Shown here: piece after piece, positions 43,670 through 53,900 of the stretch
How positions within the stretch are numbered: the first letter of the stretch is position 1
Layout: every line of letters begins with the position of its first letter
Assembly: GCA_023374025.1 (NCBI GenBank)
Contig: SIJG01000025.1
Span: forward strand, 1,070,845 to 1,134,844
DNA: 64,000 nucleotides
Reading direction: 5' to 3'
Source of the DNA: Heterodera schachtii
Taxonomy: Eukaryota; Nematoda; Chromadorea; Rhabditida; Heteroderidae
The notes under the pieces: model-generated
The model's database searches: none
What the model was told of the DNA's origin: nothing
The model's input: the letters and a program-made list of their open reading frames with translations, nothing else
Program-made: the position numbers and the translations under genes

Positions 43670-44751
43670 TTTTACAATTTTAATGAGAATTTTTTCTTTG
43701 AATTTCTTCATTTTATCCCTTCCTTTTCATACGTAATCAATTAAAAATCAAAAATGTTCGGATTGTTCAGATATGTCCTGATTTGGAGGAAATAATAAAT
43801 AAATTGCATTTTACTTGCATATTTTTTTAAAAATGGATAAATGAGAGAGGCGCCGGCGGTGCCGCTTTTTATGCATATACAAAAAACGAATTAATAATAA
43901 ACACACAGAACTATCGAATAACACCAAGAATGCTTAATTTGATTGACATGAACAAAAAGTTATGGTCAAAAAAGTCTTCCGGAAACATTTTGAGGTGCAC
44001 CACCATTCTATAGCGCTTGGATTCTTTTATTAGCCCAAAAATTTAAAAAAATTTCACTATAATACCAGTGTATTTTAACTCCATATAATTTTACAAATAA
44101 ATTATTTGACATTCAACATTTGACTAGCTCAAAAAAATTTTAAGTTTTTGCTGTCGTACTAATATATGAAAACTTTGACACTTAAAAGGATACTGTAATT
44201 TTTCAAAAGTCGCAAAAAAGAAATCAAAGTGTTATCGAATGATGCTAATGATGTTTGGCTTTATTTCATTTTATACGGATTTAAATCATTTATCTTCCCA
44301 TAAAATATTTGCGTTTCTCTAAAAGTGAATGAGAAATGTTACTGCGAAATAATTGGTCAAATCCAAAATAATCCGCTTAACAATCATGTCACTTATCCAA
44401 AGATGAAAATATTTTTGTTTAACTAAAGATTTGTGATTTTTGCCTTAATAACTTAAAATATTTCATCATAACGTACAAAAATCCCAAAAATCCATTAGTA
44501 AAAACATATAAAATATATAAATCCAAAAAAGGACAAGACAATTAATTAAGTAGCCTCTCTTCTTTTGGGATTTCAGAGTTTCCGGGATGGAATTAGGCGT
44601 GAACCTTCAAAATGCGTCAGTGAGGTTAAGTTCAAAAACTTTTAATATGGTTTTGATTTAACCAAATTTTAGCCAATATTTTATGGCATAAATTCATATT
44701 AAAAATTATTTCAAACATATCTCCATCCAAAAAATAAAAAAAAATTATTTT
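43670..44751. other. intergenic with dispersed repeat copies
   Basis: It contains pieces of the common repeat at about 43900-44010 and 44200-44250 ('aactatcgaataacacc', 'gtgttatcgaatgatgc'). No gene is visible. The end adjoins a truncated family copy whose upstream sequence (44695-44750, 'aaattatttcaaacatatctccatcc') resembles, inverted, the flank of copies G and H. Confidence 0.35.
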
Positions 44752-45035
44752 ATGGCACTTAATATTTTTTGTTTTTTCGTTAATTTTTAAAATCGAGTCC
44801 GGCAAAATCCGACCAAATTTTGATGAAATATTCGGCGAAAAATGGAACAAAAATGAAAGAGAAGTCATAAAAATGGAACAAAATAATCAAAATGAAAATT
44901 CGGCAGCAGTTGATCAAATGTTTGAAGAAATGGAGACAGACCCAAAAAACTCCATTAGAAAAACAGTAGCAAAATTGAAACAAAAATTGCAAAATTATTA
45001 GGCACAAATCGTAAAAAAAAATATAAAAGTACATC
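44752..45035 (+). pseudogene. secreted triple-HTH family copy J (truncated pseudogene)
   Basis: The copy starts MALNIFCFFVNF and stops at once (ttttaa), because the hydrophobic segment has lost bases. In another frame the post-signal motif and linker are clear (ESGKIRPNFDEIFGEKWNKN and EVIKMEQNNQNENSAAVDQM). The sequence then jumps into 'aaaattgcaaaattattagg' of HTH1 and ends near 'cacaaatcgtaaaaaaaaa', where unrelated repeat sequence begins. HTH2, the intron and HTH3 are absent. The linker resembles copy F. Confidence 0.7.
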
Positions 45036-45451
45036 AGTGACTAGGTTTTCCGACCTTTTTGGCCATAACTTTTTTGAAACTTAGCGAAGTTTTTTGAATT
45101 TTGCAGGCTAAGAGAAAACACAGGGGTATTGGATGATATCAAGTTTTCTTAATTTTGTTCGTTCTAAGAAATTGTTTAGATTTTTTATTTTCTTCAGCAT
45201 TGAGAGAAGACCGAGGCCCAAAACCTCGAGAAATTTCTCGTCTCCAGTCGAGGCCGAGAAAAAACGAGCAGCCCTATTACCTAAATCAATTTAAAATTTA
45301 AAATTTTAGCAATATTCAATTATGTATATTTTTATTTTCATTTCTCTCGAAAATTTTCCTTTTCGGGAAACACACATTAATGTATTTTACATCAGCCAAT
45401 TCTTGAAAAATGCAAAAGAAAATTAATTATAACTTTTAAATTAAAAAATAA
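45036..45451. repeat. dispersed AT-rich repeat and intergenic
   Basis: 45040-45175 is a copy of the common repeat ('ggccataacttttttgaaac', 'tttgcaggctaagagaaaac'), apparently inserted at or near the break of copy J. The remainder up to 45451 is AT-rich with no supported feature. Confidence 0.4.
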
Positions 45452-45870
45452 GGTAATAGTGGAGAATCTGGGCTCCACCAAAAAACTTTTTTTTTCTGCT
45501 ATGAAAAGACCAACCCGGGGGTTTTTCGGGGCTTCTGATCACGAATCTGATATCAGATTTGCAAAAATCATTGATTTTGAAAATCATAAATTTTCGAAAT
45601 TTTGATCAACTTTTCTTAAATTAAGCATTGACATTGAGATGATCATAGAACAAACACACAAAAAATAAACAATCAACATTTATTACCCAGTCAATGCTTA
45701 ATTTAAGAAAATTTGATCAAAATTTCAAAAATTTATGATTTTCAAAATCAATGATTTTTGCAAATCTGATATCAGATTCGTGATCAGAAGCCCCGAAAAC
45801 CCCCCGGGTTGATCTTTTGATAGCAGAAAAAAAAAGTTTTTTGGTGGAGCACAGATTCTCCACTATTACC
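45452..45870. mobile_element. foldback element: near-perfect ~190-bp inverted repeat
   Basis: The left arm starts GGTAATAGTGGAGAATCTGG and the right arm ends CAGATTCTCCACTATTACC. Nearly every phrase of the left arm (ccgggggtttttcgggg, cttctgatcacgaatctgat, atcattgattttgaaaatca, tcttaaattaagcattgac) returns reverse-complemented in the right arm, with a loop of only about 50 bases near 45640-45690. Flanks 'aaaaaataa' and 'aaaaataaa' may be a target duplication. A transcript would form a long, almost perfect hairpin. There is no coding potential. Confidence 0.8.
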
Positions 45871-45959
45871 AAAAATAAAATATATTATTTATTAACTTTA
45901 TTTTTTGTGAAATTTTTTTTATAATCTGCGTGAAAAATTGATTGCAATGCTCAGAATTA

Positions 45960-46114
45960 CGTGGAAATTTTACTATTGGAAAAGATTTGTTAAAGAGAAA
46001 TACAATAATAACAAAATGAATATTAATAATAAAAAGCGAATAAAACAGTAAAACAAATTCATTTAATGCAATAAATTCATAATATTATATTGTATAAATA
46101 TTTTGAATAGTCAA
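45960..46114 (+). promoter_or_regulatory. 5' flank of copy K, shared with copy F
   Basis: It contains the ordered phrases described for the copy F flank, including 'acaaattcatttaatgcaat' and 'aaattcataatatta', ending 15-50 bases before the start ATG at 46115. Inference: duplicated promoter/5' UTR. Confidence 0.45.
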
Positions 46115-46900
46115 ATGAATTTATGGCATTTGATATTTATTATATTTTGTATAGCTTATAAAATTGAATCCGGCAAAATCCAAACAAATTTTGATGAAAT
46201 ATTTGGCGACGGATGGGACGAAAATGAAGAAGAAGGAAAATTTATGAAAATTGAGCAAAATGAGCAAAAAGAAAATATAAAAGTTGATCAAATGGATGAA
46301 ATGGGAACGGACCCAAATGATCAACAAAAAAGAAAAATTATTCAAAAATTTGAAGCAATTAAAGAAAAGTTAAAGCAAAAAGGAAAATATCAATGGAAAA
46401 ATCAAATGAAAATTGAGACGAAAATTGGAAAATTATTAGGCACAAATCGCCCAAAAATATACAAATGGAAAAAAGAAATGAATTTAAATAAAACAATGAA
46501 TAAGAGTTTTTATGAGCAAAAAAAGAAAGAATTCATTGAACGAATTGATGAGTTTAAAATTTTATATGACCAAGGCAAACAGAAAGAATTTGTGAAGGAA
46601 TTGGGCATTTCTGAAAGGACATTTTTAAAATGGAAAAAAGAATTAATACAAAATTATAATAAAAGTAAGGGATTTATTTTTTTTTAAATATTTTTTAAAT
46701 TAAAACCCAAATATACAAAAATGAAAATTCTTTAAGAGCGTAATACCAATGAGGATAAATTGCTAAAGATGAAGCAATACTTCAAAATCAAAGAAGAAAA
46801 TCCAACAATTAGCGAAAAATTAATTGCCAAGAAATTGGGAATTGGATATTCCACGTTGAGAGAGTGGAAAAAGAAATTCGCATCAATTTCTGATTTGTGA
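46115..46900 (+). CDS. secreted triple-HTH family protein, copy K (intact)
   Basis: Exons 46115-46664 and 46737-46900 (72-base phase-1 intron) give 237 residues. Signal segment MNLWHLIFIIFCIAYKIESG, then KIQTNFDEIFG, then acidic linker (DENEEEGKFMKIEQNEQKEN). HTH1 reads KIGKLLGTNRPKIYKWKKEM, HTH2 FVKELGISERTFLKWKKEL, and HTH3 LIAKKLGIGYSTLREWKKKF, ending SISDL-stop. I chose the ATG at 46115 because it places the signal peptide as in the sisters. The frame extends four codons upstream but only to a TTG. HTH3 resembles that of pseudogene B ('ggaattgg.attccacg.tgag'). Confidence 0.85.
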
Positions 46901-47526
46901 TTTTTTTTTTGAAGGAGTTTGTTTTATTGATATGTGTTTGTGATGTTATATTTTTAAACGTTATATTTTAATAAATCAATTTTTTATGTTTTATTAAATT
47001 GCTAAAAATTTCAAAATCGAAAGATTAATGCAAAATCAGAGACAAAAAACAGCAATTATCAATGACATTATTTTCTAAATTTTTACCTATTTAGCAATGG
47101 GGAGAGACGACTGAGGCCCCCGATCGGGGAATGGCCAAAATTTTACTTCAACTAAAAAAATTCTTTCTTTTTTTTACTAATTACTAGAGATCAAGCAGGG
47201 CAGATTAGAACACATTCGTTTCTCACCCGTGGTTTTGGACTTCAGTAGATGCCAATAATTGTTAAACAAATTCTGAAAATCAAATGAAAATTTCTTTTTC
47301 AATCTGCGAAGAGTCATTCATTATAATTATTAGAGCTGGAATTTTTATGTGCTAAAAATCCTGAAATATGTAATAAAATATGTGCTAAAAAATGCTGAAA
47401 TATGTGTTAAAAATAGGAAAAATCAAGGGAATTTTTTGCATAAAAATTCGAAAAAATCTCATTCTTTATCATTTTCGCCCGCACAATTGCAAAACAAATA
47501 TATTTCAAGGTGCTCGAAACAACAAA
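46901..47526. other. intergenic
   Basis: It has the copy K 3' flank, then AT-rich sequence. A short direct repeat 'aaatatgt..taaaa' lies at 47350-47410. Nothing I can call a gene. Confidence 0.35.
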
Positions 47527-47919
47527 ATGAAAAAGACTTTTTATGAACAAAAAAAGAGTGAATTTATTGAACGATTTAATGAATTTAAAGAATTATATGA
47601 CCAAAGCAAACAGAAAGAATTTGTGAAGGAATTAGGCATTAGTGAAAAGACATTTATAAAATGGAAAAACGAATTAATGCCAAATTATAATAAAAGTAAG
47701 AGAAATTTTTAATTTTTAAATTTTATTTGAATTTTTTTATTAAGCACAAAATAAATATTCCAATGACGATAAATTAAGAAAGATTAAGCAATATTCCAAA
47801 ATCAAAGAAGAAAATCCAAAATTAGCGACGAAATAATTGCTAAAAAATTGGGAATTGGAAGTCGAACCCTTTCAACTTGGAAAAAAGAATTCACTTCAAT
47901 TTCTGCTGATATCAAATAA
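47527..47919 (+). pseudogene. secreted triple-HTH family copy L (5'-truncated)
   Basis: It begins abruptly at the inter-repeat segment (MKKTFYEQKKSEFIERFNEF) and continues through HTH2 (FVKELGISEKTFIKWKNEL) to a normal GTAAG donor. Exon 2 follows after about 49 bases but lacks one A in 'aatccaaaattagc' (sisters 'aatccaaaaattagc'), which breaks the frame before HTH3. The HTH3 sequence itself is intact in the other frame (KKLGIGSRTLSTWKKEF). Signal peptide, motif, linker and HTH1 are missing. Confidence 0.75.
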
Positions 47920-50900
47920 ATTAAAACCAAAAAATTTTAAAAATCCAATTTTTAAATAAATATCACATTTATGTAAATTTTAGGGTTTTCCTTTTTAAAA
48001 GAATTTTATCAAAAATTTTCACGTTATATTAAAAATGTCCAATTAAATAAATTTATAAAAATTAGAAATTTTTTGAATTTTCAAAAAAAAAGAAAAAGAA
48101 AAAAATTTCTTTTATATTATATGGAAACAACTTTATGATAAAAATATTCCGAATAGGCATGTAAAAACCAAGTGTAGTATTACAAAAATTTAATAAATTT
48201 ATTTTATTTTTCCTAATAAATATAATCCATTATATTTAATTTATTTTAAAGCAAATTGGTTTCTCATTAATAATACTACGTAATAATCCCAACAATAACT
48301 AAACCAATAATAATAAACAAATTTTTTTAAAAATTATTTTCCACCCTTTTCTATCACTTTTCAATGCCACGAAATGTTATACACGAAAATATACCAAAAC
48401 CCAGACGAAAAAAAAAATCCGTAGGCGGTGGAGCGGTGGTGGGCGAAAACAGAGCAAAAGCCGCCGCCGCCGGTGCTGCAGAAAAGCCAGCAGCTGCTTC
48501 ATCTGCTTGACATTGGTGGTGGCGATGGCGGTGTTTTGAACGGATAAAAAAGAGACAAAAATAAACGTCCTCCCGGGGGGGGGGGCAATTGGTGTGCCTA
48601 GTCCAAATTGTTCCTTTTTTCCCACCGCCGAGGCCGAGACTCCCGGGCCAAAAACTGATCAGAAATAGAGAGAGAGAGAGATGAGCATAGCTAACAAACG
48701 AACTGATCAATGGAGAAGGGGGGATAAAGCCATCCGGCGGACTGAGAAAAGACTGAAATACATCTTCAAACAAATGTACATGAAAATGCACATTGTTTAT
48801 TGTGAACTTTACTGGGTCAACCTATATATTAACCTTTTGTTGTTGCCAAAAATGCAGTTTTAATTGGCAAAATTCCTCCATCATAATTAATTTAATGGCG
48901 AAAATTTTTTAATACATCCATAAAATAACATTCGAAATAGAATGTAGTCTGGGCTTACCCCAATTCCTTGAGATTTCGACATTTTTTTTTGGACAGAAAT
49001 TCTTGTTTTCGATTTGTAAATTTCGATTGCCTCCATTTCCGAAGATTTTTTCATTGAATTAACTCAGTGTCAGTTAGTTAATCATATCAACTTCCCTTAT
49101 TAATTCTTCCACTAAATTTTCTTCATTTTTTCGACTTAAATTAATTAATATTCTTAATTAAATTATAAATTGTGTGCCGATTGCTGCAATAAGGAAAAAA
49201 AAAATTAGGGTTGGTGGTGTTCGGCTACCCGACCGTGTCCAAGATCCGGACTCGGACTAGGTTTTTTCAAGGCCTCGACTCGGGATCCGAATCATGCAAA
49301 TCCACTCACGACTCACGGAACCCGACTTGTTGAAAAAACTTGGCCCCGTTTCTGAACCCGATTTCTGGATCTTAGCCGTACCCATCCCCGATTTTGTCAA
49401 AATGCCAGTGCCAACCTTACAATAAACAAAAAGACTAACACATCGATCGCTCTTTGTCTTTAGCAACCGGAAACAACAAAATGTGTAAATAAAAATGATG
49501 TTCTTCTGTTACTGATGTTGATCCTTTTGGTTCACTGCTGCTGGGCTTTTACCCAACCATTTGCTTTGCTTATGCGATTTTGCTGATTTGCCCGCCGGCG
49601 GTGATTTGGTGATGACGTCAACCCAAACGGCCCTATCAATCATGGCACCCATAAATCCCGGCGATTCTGTGTAATGTGTCCCACTCCCATCCCCCCATCG
49701 CCATTTTGATTGTGTGCTGTTGGCTGGCTGAACTGAGCTTTATGGAAGAAGAAGCATTGAAAGTGTGTGTGAGTGTGTGATTGAATTGCTTGTGATTTTG
49801 GGGCCACGTTTTTCGGACACTTCCTGTGAAAATGTTTTCAATAAAATTTGGCTTTTTTTTTAAATTGAAAGTTTTAAAGTGCATTTTTATTTTAAAATAT
49901 GGGTTTATCTTAAAAATTTTTAGGTAATAGAATGAATTTTTTAAGCATATTATTTAAATTCAATTGGCTCAATCCTTGCAACAATTTGTAAAAATATTTT
50001 CAATTTTCTTAGCTTTCTATTGCATTTACTTGCTTATTTTACTAATTGCATTAAATGCCATTTTTAATTGGGCCTTAATTGCTCGCTCGATGTAATGCCA
50101 TTTGATAATGGCCGAAAGGGATGTAATTTTTCCCTTAATACCTTTTCAATTTGTGATTTCAGCCATAAAAATTAAATCTAATGAGGACAGGAAGTGCCCA
50201 TGGGTGGTTCTTGAAGAAATGCTCGAGTGCCCTCCCAAACAATTATCTTTTACTAATTTTTGATTTTTTGTTATTTTCTATTTAAATGTTTTTAGGCTTA
50301 TACTAAAAATAAAATTTATAAGCATAACTGAAATTTTCTTAAAAAACAAAAATCCCCATGAATTTTCCAGTTTAAAATTTTTCCAATTTTTAGAATACAT
50401 AAAATTTAAAAAATCACATTTATTTTTTACTTTCTAATTTTTTTCCCAATTTTAAATTTTTCATTTGGCATTTTCTACGTAGGGATGAGGGTTAAAAGTG
50501 CGTCGTCTTCTTCTCAAATTACCTTTCCAATTTGTCGTTTCCACCATTAAGAAAAAAATCAAGTCTAATGAGCATCGAAAGCCCCCGCGGGTACAATTTT
50601 CGGTAAATGCCGCCACCACCACCACTTTTCCTATTACATGCAATGAATGAATGAATGGCATACTTCTCCTCCTCCTACTCCCATTTTCTTTGGCATTTTG
50701 ACTGGTGCCGTGGCTGCTTGTGCCTCTCATTTTCTCATTTACGGCCAAATTTCCGGCCAAAATGTGTGTGCTGTGTGAATGTAAATTTTCAAATTGAGAG
50801 GCAGAAATTGTTTTTTCAAAACGTAATAATCGCTATGACCTCACAACCATGCGAAATTTGGCATTCAAATTATCTGGAAATTGAAAATTTGAGGAATTTT

Positions 50901-53900
50901 AAGTGTTTAAAATTCAACAGAAAGGATTATTTTTTCGTTTGACCCCTCTAAAAATTTTGTTTTTTCTTTATTTTTATTTTTTTGTCTTTTTCATTGATTT
51001 TCTTCTAATTAGAGCCCTTCTCTAATTTTAAAAATGTTTTTGCGTGTGTGTTTTAATTAAGCCCTGTTTTTCGTTTAAATTTTTAAAAAATTTTAATTTA
51101 CTGCAAAAATCTTTACTTTTATTTTTGTGCAAAATTTTTGCTCATTTAAGCGTTTATTTTTGTTTTGCAACGAATTTGCGTCATCTCATAATTGGTCCAT
51201 GGACATTTTCCAAAAAAAAGTCTTCGGCAAAAATTACATTCCATAGAAAGCTGCTTTTACGGCACATTATTTTCTGCAAATCTTTCGTCAAAATCCTTAT
51301 CGGGCAAATTGTTGTGTTAGACAAATGCTTTATAATGATAGAAATCCCGGATAAAAAAAAATTGGAAATTCCCATCAAAAATTATTATTTTAGGTTTTCC
51401 AACAAAACTTTGATTGCATCGAATTGCACTATAATTTAATTTTGCTATTTTATTTAATGAAATCAATTGCTGAAATAATTAAAATTAAATTATTTAAATT
51501 TTCTCCCCTATTCCGAACGACTTTCTTTTAATGTTTCTTCGGAACTAAGAACCTCTTGCGTAATTAGATTTTTTTGTTTATTCACCAACAGCACAGTGGC
51601 AGAGGCTTAACTTTGGCCAAAAAATTGAGAACATTTCCACGAAAAAATGGAAATAAACATTTACAAAAATGTTCATTACCCAATTAGCCCACTAATTGAT
51701 GCCAAAGTTACATGTAAATTAGGGCATTTAATTAACCTTTTTATACATAAATAAAATTTTATTTTTTGTTTATCCCCATTTTCCTTTCTCTCTGTCCCCG
51801 TCAGCAAAATGTGTCTCAAAATTTTGCACACTTTTCTGCTACTGAGACTGATGTTAAGCCGCCATCACATTTTTACACTGTTGCCGCGGGGGGAGGGGAC
51901 CAAAATGGGTTTAAGCTTTCTTCCTCTGAGAAAAGTTTTGCCGCCGCCTCACCCCCGGGCCGAATGACGTCAGAGAAAAGCGCCCGAGGGGGGGGGGGGG
52001 AGGGCGAAATTTAATCCAATTGGGCGCCCACAAAAGTTCTTCCGCCAGACTTACGACCTGAAGAAGATGGCTTTTGTCATAATATTACTATAATGGACCA
52101 AGAATATTGTAGCCAATCCAAAGCAATTTCATTCGGCTTCTTCAAAATTTGGTCCCGGTTAAAACCCTCGGATTAATTGCCTCACTGGATTTCATTTGGC
52201 CACTTGAAAATCGTACCATTTTTGAAAATACATAAATTGTTTAATTAATTTATGCAAAAACAGGATGTTCGGGTCGGTCTTTAAATAGTCATTTATTTAA
52301 TCTATGCTCTGCTCTCTTAATACACATTTTCAAATTAAAATTTCCAAAACTTTTTTTTTAAAAAAAGTAAAATTTATAATTAATTTTTTTGACCCTTTCA
52401 TTCAGTTTATTCATGTAAGCTAATAGTTAATATGAAAATTATGATTACAGCACTGAGATGTTTGGGACCAAAAATAGCTCAATTTTGTTTCATTTGTTAT
52501 ATGAAAATGTCGAAAAAAATAGTAATTAATTTAACATTTTAATAATGTGGTTCACTAATTTTTAAGGGTAAATGTGTAATTATTATAGGGAATTTTCATT
52601 AGGCGCTTAAAAACTTTTATGTGCCAATTTTTACACAAATTTTAAATAAAAATTTGCCCAATTTCAAATGGTGGTGTGCCAAAAATTAAGCATTGTAAAC
52701 GGATTCCACCAAATAAGGAAGTAAAGCAAAAATTCTTTTTTATTGGTCTTTGGTGGCGGCATTAAATGGTAACGCACACACATTGAGGCGCGTCAAATCA
52801 AATTCAGCAAAAAGTTTGGCCAATTCCCTTTAGGCTAATGCCATTTTGGGCAATTGGCCATTTTTTGTTCGAGAAAACAGTGCCGTAAAACAAAGAATGC
52901 ATGAATGGATGGATGCTTAATCCACTTTTATGGGAATATTTTTTATTTTATTTAAAATTATAAATTTTTAAAATATTTTATTACAATTTTTTCGTAATTT
53001 CCTACCATAATATTTTGTAAAAAACATTAAATTTATTTTTTATTTTTTTTTTTTACTTAAAAATTGGCCGAATACACAATTTTTCACAAGACAAATATAA
53101 AATTCTGACAAAATTTAATTGTCGTCACTCACATTCACAATCAGCCAAGTCAATTCATTCATTTCTAATGAACATTGAGAATGCCATAGAACTTAATTAT
53201 TAGAGCAAATTAAAAAGATAATTAATTCACAACGTTTTTATTCTATTCGGACCGACATTTAAACAGCGTGAAACTCGAAATTCCCGGCATTTAAAATGAA
53301 ATGAAATTATTATTTTTTGGGCGTTTCCACGAATATCAATACAAAAAGTCAACATCACCGTTATCACATATCCCCGACAATGGACCCCCGTTTTTTTATT
53401 CCATGACTCAGAATCAATGACCTAATCTCTAACAGATGGAAATGGAAGAAGTTTTTACATAAAATATAATAACCCTAAAAAAGTTTTTTCAAAATTTAAT
53501 TACTGTAAAATTAAAAAAAAAAAAAGCAATTTTTTTTTTTTGTTTATTGCATTCAATTTTTTTAACAATTACGATCTTCCGAAAAATTTTTGTGCCAACA
53601 AAAAAGTCTCGTCTTTGAATTTCGGTATGCCGACCCTTGTGCCTTCCACAAAACCAACCCCAACCAGCCGCCAGTGAAATCGCAAACAAATTCTTTATTC
53701 AAATTGTTCCCATAAAACTTTTCTTCCCCTCCCCCCCCCCCCAACCCATTCCAATGCGCCAATTTGCCATTCTCGAGTCAATTACGTCTCGAAAAATTCC
53801 CAAGGGGTTGTTAGTTTATCCCTTAAAGGCAAATTTTCGCGTGGGAACCATTTGGCCCAAATGATAAATAAAATTTTATGGCGGGCAATGTGAAGCGCGT

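Noticed and set aside
48354..48791. 145-codon minus-strand frame with Ala/Pro/His-rich sequence
   Set aside because: It spans a poly-G run and low-complexity GCC repeats. Frame openness is due to GC bias in the island, and the plus strand has an equally plausible short frame.
50461..50760. 99-codon minus-strand frame with Arg-rich patches
   Set aside because: It comes from a GC/pyrimidine-rich island with equal open frames on both strands and no motif.
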